The translations under genes and the position numbers were made by a program. Shown here in pieces: positions 58,530 to 64,000 of a stretch of 64,000 nucleotides of DNA (within the stretch, counting starts at the first letter, position 1; every line of letters begins with the position of its first letter). Origin of the DNA: Chloroflexota bacterium (GTDB taxonomy: Bacteria; Chloroflexota; Anaerolineae; Promineifilales; Promineifilaceae); the NCBI GenBank assembly GCA_014584575.1, contig JACTMP010000026.1:1-64000 (forward strand), in the 5' to 3' direction. The notes under the pieces are model-generated. The model did not search any database, had not been told where the DNA came from, and saw only the letters and a program-made list of their open reading frames with translations.

Positions 58530-58904
58530 GATAAACCATCTCCCTCTAAATAGATTCAGCTTGGTGGCACGAGGTGTATCTTGTACCTGATGGGATGAGG
58601 GGCGGTTGCGATGATTCTGCGACGCCTTCATGCACGCCTCTTGCCCGGCAATATCTGTCGCCAATGCGGTGATGATTGCCTTCAAAAGTATAGATTCACG
58701 TCCGGTTCACGCCTATAAGCAGAGGGTCATGGCATGAAGGTACTATCTTGTTCACTGCGAAAGATTCGCCATACATGGCGTAGTTGTTCACTTCAGGTAA
58801 ACATGGGGCACATGGCAGGGAGGTCGGGAATATGATACCATGCGCGCATGATTGTTTGTTGTGGGGCGATTATCAAAATCGCCGTACAGTGAAGGAGAAT
58901 TCCC
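58530..58904. other. Divergent promoter region
   Basis: 375 bases between the surface-protein and NifU-like genes. It holds the palindrome CGCCATACATGGCG (58767-58780), flanked by GTTCACT/GTTCAC repeats, and AAGGAG before 58905. No gene is convincing, although the surface-protein frame runs in from the left. Confidence 0.5.
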
Positions 58905-59201
58905 ATGACAACCTTAAACAGACCGGCGGGTGTGCGTGGCTTTAACAGCGAAATGCAGCGTATTCCCCAGGAAGCGACGGAGACGGAGCGCATTGAGGCC
59001 CTGATTAGAACCATCAGCAGCTATATTGAGCATTATCATGGCGGCGAAGTGGAGATGGTGGGGTATGCGGATGAGGTGGTGACAGTGCATCTGGCGGGCG
59101 CGTGTGAGGGGTGTAATCTGGCCCCGGTGACGCTGCACGGCTGGGTGGAGGGCACGGTGAAGCAGTTTTTTCCGCAGGTGAAGGCGGTGGTGGCGATCTG
59201 A
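58905..59201 (+). CDS. NifU C-terminal-domain protein
   Basis: 98 residues. The last 70 form the NifU/Nfu domain: IEALIRTISSYIEHYHGGEV, VVTVHLAGACEGCNLAPVTL and VEGTVKQFFPQVKAVVAI. The CxxC cysteines (CEGC) would hold a Fe-S cluster passed to target proteins. The length fits a stand-alone Nfu scaffold/carrier. AAGGAG lies 8 bases before the ATG. No other isc/suf genes are nearby. Confidence 0.9.
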   Translation: MTTLNRPAGVRGFNSEMQRIPQEATETERIEALIRTISSYIEHYHGGEVEMVGYADEVVTVHLAGACEGCNLAPVTLHGWVEGTVKQFFPQVKAVVAI

Positions 59202-59220
59202 TTCGCGAAGAGTAGCCGGT

Positions 59221-59262
59221 TGCAAGTGGCAGGTTGCAGGTGACTTGCCACTTGCAACCAAT
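59221..59262. repeat. GCAAGTGGCAGG-word hairpin
   Basis: GGTTGCAAGTGGCAGG words face CTTGCCACTTGCAACC around GTTGCAGGTGA, in the gap between the NifU-like gene and the carboxypeptidase gene. The same words appear as direct repeats at 41110-41150. Confidence 0.65.
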
Positions 59263-59272
59263 AAAGGCAGGC

Positions 59273-60784
59273 ATGATGGCTGACGACGACAAAAAGAACA
59301 ATAACGATAAGGATAAAGAAAAAGAGAAGGAAGAGAAATACCCGACGCCGGAGGATAAACTTTCGGTGACGCAGCACACGGCCGTAGTAGACGGCCGTAC
59401 ACTTTCCTACACCGTCACTTGCGGCACGATTGTGCTGAAGGAGGAGGCGGAGAAGGAAGGCAAATCGGAGGGGGAAAAGGCGAAGGCGAGCGTCTTTTTC
59501 ATCGCCTATACGTTGGATGGGGTGGAGGATGTGGGGGCACGGCCGTTGACCTTTTCTTTTAATGGCGGCCCTGGCTCATCGTCCGTGTGGCTGCATTTGG
59601 GGCTGCTGGGGCCGCGCCGCGTGGAGACGATGGAGGGTGGACAGCAGTTGCCGCCGCCTTACAAGATGGTCAACAATGAGTTTTCACTGCTGGACCAGAG
59701 TGACCTGGTGTTTATTGACCCGGTGAGTACCGGTTTCAGCCGGGCTGTGCCCGGCGAAAAGCCCAAGGATTTTCATGCGTTTAAGAAGGACATTGAGTCA
59801 GTGGGGGATTTTATCCGGCTGTATGTGAGTCGGTACGGCCGTTGGACTTCGCCCAAGTTCCTCATCGGCGAGAGCTACGGCACCACCCGCGCCGCCGGGC
59901 TGTCTGGCTACCTGCAAGAGCGGCATGGGTTGTATCTGAACGGCATCATGCTCGTCTCTGTTGTGCTCAATTTCCAGACCATCCGTTACCCGGTGGGCAA
60001 TGATTTGCCCTATATTCTCTACCTGCCCACGCTGACGGCTACCGCCTGGTATCACCAAAAGCTGGCCCCCGATTTGCAGAAAAACCTGCGCAAAACGCTT
60101 GATGAGGTGCGTGATTTTGCCCTGACCGACTATACCCTGGCGCTGATGCAGGGGTCGGCGTTACCGGCGGCCAAACGTGCCCAAATTGAGAAAAAGCTGG
60201 CGCGGTATACGGGTCTCTCATTGGCGTATGTGCAGCGGTGCAATTTGCGCCTTCACTACATGCGCTTTTGCAAGGAGTTGCTTCGCGACGAGGGCAAGAC
60301 GGTAGGGCGGCTGGACAGCCGTTTTACGGGGTATGATCGGGATGCAGCGGGGGAATTTTTTGAATTTGATCCCAGTATGGCGGCGATTATGGGGCCATAC
60401 ACGGCCGTGTTCAACGATTATGTGCGTCGTGACCTGAAATTCGATAGCGACCTGCCCTATGAAATCCTCACCGGGCGCGTCTGGCCCTGGAACTATGAGC
60501 CGCACCAGAATGAGTTTGTGAATGTGGCCGAAACACTGCGCAAAGCGATCACCGGCAACCCGTTCTTGAAGGTATTTGTGGCTAACGGCTATTACGATTT
60601 AGCCACCCCCTTTCTGGCGACGGAATACACTTTTAACCACATTGACCTGCCGCCTGACCTGCTGGACAACATCGCCATGACCTATTATGAAGCGGGCCAC
60701 ATGATGTATGTTCACCATCCATCCCTGGCGCAGTTGAAGCAGGATTTGGTGGGGTGGTTGGGCACGGCCGTGCCGGGGCGGTAA
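59273..60784 (+). CDS. Serine carboxypeptidase-like protein (S10 family)
   Basis: About 503 residues. The oxyanion motif FNGGPGSSSVWLHLGLLGP, nucleophile elbow FLIGESYGTTRAAGLSGYLQ (Ser near 201), acid GYYDLATPF and catalytic His YEAGHMMY make a complete triad. The first 25 residues are almost all Asp/Lys/Glu/Asn (DDDKKNNNDKDKEKEKEEK), with no signal peptide, so it looks cytoplasmic, unlike classical S10 enzymes. It removes C-terminal residues from peptides. ATGs at 59273 and 59276 are both possible. Confidence 0.9.
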   Translation: MMADDDKKNNNDKDKEKEKEEKYPTPEDKLSVTQHTAVVDGRTLSYTVTCGTIVLKEEAEKEGKSEGEKAKASVFFIAYTLDGVEDVGARPLTFSFNGGPGSSSVWLHLGLLGPRRVETMEGGQQLPPPYKMVNNEFSLLDQSDLVFIDPVSTGFSRAVPGEKPKDFHAFKKDIESVGDFIRLYVSRYGRWTSPKFLIGESYGTTRAAGLSGYLQERHGLYLNGIMLVSVVLNFQTIRYPVGNDLPYILYLPTLTATAWYHQKLAPDLQKNLRKTLDEVRDFALTDYTLALMQGSALPAAKRAQIEKKLARYTGLSLAYVQRCNLRLHYMRFCKELLRDEGKTVGRLDSRFTGYDRDAAGEFFEFDPSMAAIMGPYTAVFNDYVRRDLKFDSDLPYEILTGRVWPWNYEPHQNEFVNVAETLRKAITGNPFLKVFVANGYYDLATPFLATEYTFNHIDLPPDLLDNIAMTYYEAGHMMYVHHPSLAQLKQDLVGWLGTAVPGR

Positions 60785-60787
60785 TCG

Positions 60788-60855
60788 GTTGCCAGTAATC
60801 GGTAATCGGTGGTCACCCGATCACCGATTACCAATTACCGTTTACTGGTTACTGG
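60788..60855. repeat. Hairpin-rich TAATCGGT/ACCGATTA words
   Basis: The convergent gap between the carboxypeptidase and LysM lipoprotein genes is made of TAATCGGT repeats facing ACCGATTAC repeats, with TTTACTGGTTACTGGC at the right. Related words occur at 4237-4271 and 13379-13413 without strong pairing. It may serve as a bidirectional 3' end. Confidence 0.68.
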
Positions 60856-62004
60856 CTACGGTGTTCCTATCCGGTACAATGACCAGTCATCGAGGAACCA
60901 GCCATTGTTTTCATTGACGAGCCGGTTGCGGAAGTCACCGCCCAGACGGACGGTAGTGGGTTGGGTGAGCGTAAACTCATAGGTCAATGAGCCTCGCTGA
61001 CCAGGCGTTACCGGTATCCAACCGGTGCCGCCATTGTTGTGAATAATCCGCGCTTCGGCCGACAGGGGGTGGGTGGCCCACACTTTCTGGTTGTTTTCAT
61101 AAACGCCCACGACATCGGGGAAAAAGCGGATGGTAAAGCGGTAACTGCCGGCGGGCAATCTGATGTCGGTGAAGATCGCAAATTGAATGGGCAGGCCACC
61201 TTTGAATGATTTGATGGTTTTGTTGCCATCAAATACAAACATGCCATGTTCTGATGCCGGCAAATCGCTCTTGGCCACGACGCGTACTTCAGGGCGAATG
61301 AACACATCTCCCTCTTCCGGGGTCAATGTATTAGGACCTTCATTAACTGCTAACAGCCAGTGTACAGGCACCTGCCATTCCTGTACGCCTTGAAAAAAGT
61401 ACCAGTCGTCTTCAAAGGAAGCATTGGGCAATAAATTGGCGCCAGTAGCAGCGGCCGTAATTGGCGCATCCCCGGCGCTCTCCGCCGTGGGCGTTACCGG
61501 CGACCCCACTTGCCGCTCGACCCCATCCCAATTCGGGATCGTCAGTTTCATGCCCGGAAAGAGCCGGGTGGGGCGTTCCATGTCGTTGGCGGCGCGAATG
61601 TTGGCTACGGATGTTTGGGTCTTATAGGCGATCAAGGCCCAGGAGTCGCCGGCAACGACGGTGTAAACGTTGTTGGCGGTGGTGGTTGCTTCCGGGTCGG
61701 CAGCAGCGTCGGGTGTTTTGGTGGCTTCATCTATGGATTCCGTCTCTTCTGTTGGGGGCAGGGGCGTGGCTGTCACGACCACCTCCACGATGCGGGTCAC
61801 TTCTACCGGCACTTCCACTTCGACCGGCACTTCAACGGCGACTTCAACCGGAACAGTCACGGGCACTTCCTGAATGACTTCGACTGTAACAGGTATTTCT
61901 TGATTGACGATGCGAGTCACTTCAATCAATTGTGGGTCATTGCCACAGCCAACCACAAGCATGAGTAATGCTATCAGGGGAATGAAATAACGGAATTTAA
62001 TCAT
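60856..62004 (-). CDS. LysM-domain lipoprotein
   Basis: 382 residues. Lipobox LMLVVGC places Cys near residue 20. Residues 27-80 are a valine-rich repeat of VPVEV and VTRIVEV units ending in VVVTATP, a feature common in Chloroflexota lipoproteins. A LysM domain follows (YTVVAGDSWALIAYKTQTSV, FPGMKLTIPNW). The C-terminal 200 residues form a beta-sandwich-like domain (FEDDWYFFQGVQEWQVPVHW), possibly carbohydrate-binding. It would sit on the cell surface and bind peptidoglycan or glycans. Confidence 0.82.
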   Translation of the reverse strand: MIKFRYFIPLIALLMLVVGCGNDPQLIEVTRIVNQEIPVTVEVIQEVPVTVPVEVAVEVPVEVEVPVEVTRIVEVVVTATPLPPTEETESIDEATKTPDAAADPEATTTANNVYTVVAGDSWALIAYKTQTSVANIRAANDMERPTRLFPGMKLTIPNWDGVERQVGSPVTPTAESAGDAPITAAATGANLLPNASFEDDWYFFQGVQEWQVPVHWLLAVNEGPNTLTPEEGDVFIRPEVRVVAKSDLPASEHGMFVFDGNKTIKSFKGGLPIQFAIFTDIRLPAGSYRFTIRFFPDVVGVYENNQKVWATHPLSAEARIIHNNGGTGWIPVTPGQRGSLTYEFTLTQPTTVRLGGDFRNRLVNENNGWFLDDWSLYRIGTP

Positions 62005-62312
62005 AGACCTTCTGCAATCCTTTTTCAGTTTGTACTTTGATGGTGGCGCTCACCCAGATTGGCAGGCCACAAACCACAGAATTTTAGCGAATTTTTCAAA
62101 AATGCCATCATCAAACGGCCGTTTCGCCTGCTTTCTCACCCGTAATCACACTGGGAAAGTAATTGATGAGTGGGACGGTACGGCCGTTTTCTCGGCGCCG
62201 TTCTGTTGTTATAGTTACGGCTTGAATGGGTGGTTGGTAAGCCCATGACCTGGAGCTTCCGCGGAAGAGCAACCCAAATTTTATAAACAACATTTTGAAA
62301 GGGAAGTGATTG
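62005..62312. other. Divergent intergenic region
   Basis: About 308 bases between the LysM lipoprotein and P450 genes. It carries two ACGGCCGT copies (near 62116 and 62181), an unusual density for non-coding DNA, and AAGGGAAG before the P450 start. No gene is seen. Confidence 0.5.
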
Positions 62313-63689
62313 ATGATGAGCAAACAGACACCCCCGCTTGTATCTGGCGCTGTGCCCGGCGCGGGACACGCCATTGAGTTTTATCGGGATCGGCCGGGTC
62401 TGATCCGGCGCGGTTTTGCCGAACACGGCAGCGTGTTCGCCATTAAACTGGCTAACCAGAACGTGGCTGTTGTGGTTGGCCCGGAAAATCAAAAACAGTT
62501 TTTCATGGAGACAGACAAAAGTCTGAACATCCAGGAACCGTATCGTTTTCTCAAGGCGATGTTTGGTGAGACATTGTTTCTGGCCGATCATGACGAGTAT
62601 GTGCGGCAACGGCCGTTTGTGCAGGAAATGTTCAAACGGGAAAAAATGCTGCACTACGTGGACGTGATGCAAGAAGTCATTCAAACCTGGCTGGATGCAT
62701 TGGGCGATTCGGGCGAGATGGAATTGACCGGTGAAATCACCCACCTGGTGCAGGAAGTGGCCGGGAACTGCTTTTTGGGCAAAGAGGCGCACCAGGAAAT
62801 AGGGCGCGAATTTTGGGAACAATACAAATATCTCAGCCAGGCGCTCGATCCGCTGCTGCCGCCCGATCTGCCCCATCCCAAATTTATCCGCCGCGACCGC
62901 GCCAAGACGCGCATGTTGGAGATATTGCAGCCGCTCATTGCCCGCCGCCGCCAGAACCCGGCCGCGTATGATGACTTTTTACAAGACATCATTATGAAAG
63001 AAGACCGGGCAGGCAATCTGATTGAAGAGGAGACGGCGCTGAATATGCTGATCGGCTTTATGTTTGCCGGGCATGAAACGACGGCCGGGCAGGCGGCCTG
63101 GACAATCATTTTGCTGCTGCAAAACCCGGCTTACCTGGAACGGGTGCAGGCGGAAATTGCGCAGGTGGCGCCCTATCCGGTACACATTGACCCGAAGCGT
63201 ATGATCCAGTTGCACCATATTGAGTGGGCGGTGCGCGAGGTGGAACGGCTACGGCCGTCGGCCGATATGCTCATGCGCACCGTGCAGGAAGAAGTGCAAT
63301 TTGGCGATTACGTCATCCCCGCTGGCTGGCTGGTGCAGGTGACGCAGGGCATCGGCCACAAACTGCCCGCTTATTTTGAGCGACCGGAACAGTTTGATCC
63401 GCTGCGTTATGCCCCAGGGCGCGAAGAGGACAAACAGGATCGTTTCCTGCTCTTTGGCTTTGGCGGCGGCGCGCACAAATGCACGGGCATGAATTTTGCC
63501 AACAATGAGATGACACTGATTACGGCGCTGCTTTTCCGCGAATTTGATCTGGAACTGATGACGCCAGACCCGCATGTGGTACAGGGCATGGGCGCAAACC
63601 ATCCTTCAGAGACCGTTGTCCGTTATCGCCGCAAGCAGGCGGCGGCAACGGCCGTACTGCCGGAAATGGCACTGGCAGGTGCAGGATGA
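62313..63689 (+). CDS. Cytochrome P450
   Basis: About 458 residues. The I-helix oxygen-binding motif is FMFAGHETTAG (near residue 250). The ExxR pair is in VREVERLRPS (near 309), and the heme loop is FGFGGGAHKCTGMNFAN with Cys near 390. Sequence style resembles the CYP51-like bacterial group rather than CYP107-type soluble P450s. It hydroxylates an unknown, probably lipophilic, substrate and needs ferredoxin or another electron donor, not seen here. Its stop overlaps the start of the dehydrogenase gene (ATGA). Confidence 0.93.
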   Translation: MMSKQTPPLVSGAVPGAGHAIEFYRDRPGLIRRGFAEHGSVFAIKLANQNVAVVVGPENQKQFFMETDKSLNIQEPYRFLKAMFGETLFLADHDEYVRQRPFVQEMFKREKMLHYVDVMQEVIQTWLDALGDSGEMELTGEITHLVQEVAGNCFLGKEAHQEIGREFWEQYKYLSQALDPLLPPDLPHPKFIRRDRAKTRMLEILQPLIARRRQNPAAYDDFLQDIIMKEDRAGNLIEEETALNMLIGFMFAGHETTAGQAAWTIILLLQNPAYLERVQAEIAQVAPYPVHIDPKRMIQLHHIEWAVREVERLRPSADMLMRTVQEEVQFGDYVIPAGWLVQVTQGIGHKLPAYFERPEQFDPLRYAPGREEDKQDRFLLFGFGGGAHKCTGMNFANNEMTLITALLFREFDLELMTPDPHVVQGMGANHPSETVVRYRRKQAAATAVLPEMALAGAG

Positions 63690-64000
63690 GCAAAAACTGG
63701 AAACCATTGGTAATGGCAGGGACGGTGGTGGGGGCGACGGCCGTGTACCTGTGGCAGCAAAAACAGAAACGGGCGGGGGAGACGGCCGTGCAGCCACCCT
63801 TTAGCCAGCAATACGGCCCTTGGGCCATCGTTACCGGCGCGGCCCGCAAAGAGGGCATCGGCTACGGCTTTGCCCGGCATCTGGCGGGGCGGCATCTCAA
63901 TCTGGTGCTGGTGGATGTATTGGGTGATGAACTGGCCGCCCGCGCCGGCGAACTGCGCCAGAAATATCACGTGAAGGTGGAAACGGTGACGCTGGATTTG
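63686..64000 (+). CDS. Short-chain dehydrogenase, N-terminal part
   Basis: 105 residues before the window edge. MSKNWKPLVMAGTVVGATAVYLW is a possible membrane anchor. The Rossmann motif is AIVTGAARKEGIGYGFAR, with Gly spacing matching SDR enzymes, followed by VLVDVLGDELAARAGELRQK. The start overlaps the P450 stop by 4 bases, so the pair is cotranslated. They may act in one oxidation pathway, for example on a hydroxylated lipid. Confidence 0.85.
   Translation, partial: MSKNWKPLVMAGTVVGATAVYLWQQKQKRAGETAVQPPFSQQYGPWAIVTGAARKEGIGYGFARHLAGRHLNLVLVDVLGDELAARAGELRQKYHVKVETVTLDL

Overview
The window looks like a chromosomal segment of a GC-rich bacterium, most likely a member of the Chloroflexota (Anaerolineae-like). 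The hints are lipoproteins beginning with valine-rich VTRIVEVVVTATP-type tails, Thr-Pro-rich linkers, a MalT-like LuxR regulator, many alpha/beta hydrolases, and a DnaK carrying the diderm-type insert. Placement rests on gene style only. No rRNA, tRNA, CRISPR array, phage or transposase gene was seen.

Layout. 1-9.8 kb: P1-family peptidase (partial), ABC-2 exporter, HAD phosphatase, LLM oxidoreductase, then dnaK-grpE-J-protein, a metallophosphoesterase and an ArsR-ArsC fusion. 10-18.5 kb: an RNA-ligase-like nucleotidyltransferase interrupted by an intein, small stress-type proteins, uvrB, a PNPOx-like protein and a divergent MarR/DUF1801 pair. 18.5-25.5 kb: a second ABC-2 exporter, a large membrane alpha/beta hydrolase, a GT39-like protein and a lipoprotein. 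25.9-34 kb: a MalT-like regulator followed by a 1,671-residue GH9-CBM3-CBM2-CBM2-GH48 cellulase with a perfect CelR/CebR-type operator in front. 34.3-42.8 kb: a GAF histidine kinase, NDH-2, methylglyoxal synthase, a YheT-like hydrolase, a LOG protein and a GlcE-like protein. 42.9-46.4 kb: a four-gene osmoprotectant ABC importer, then a decayed hicBA locus. 46.8-64 kb: hydrolase, M23 lipoprotein, formimidoyltransferase-cyclodeaminase, a DUF4129 protein, a nitrilase-family amidase, a peroxiredoxin with an in-frame TGA at its catalytic position (probable selenoprotein), a large Calx-beta/PKD surface protein, a NifU-like protein, a serine carboxypeptidase, a LysM lipoprotein, and a P450 overlapping a short-chain dehydrogenase.

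Two signals run through the whole window. The 8-bp palindrome ACGGCCGT occurs about 135 times by hand count (one or two expected by chance), much like HIP1 in cyanobacteria. Many intergenic gaps also hold long perfect hairpins built from iterated short words, falling into about ten families that recur within 64 kb and often abut or contain a stop codon. The most notable individual loci are the UGA-containing peroxiredoxin, the intein splitting the KxK motif of the ligase-like protein, and the CelA-like cellulase with its operator.
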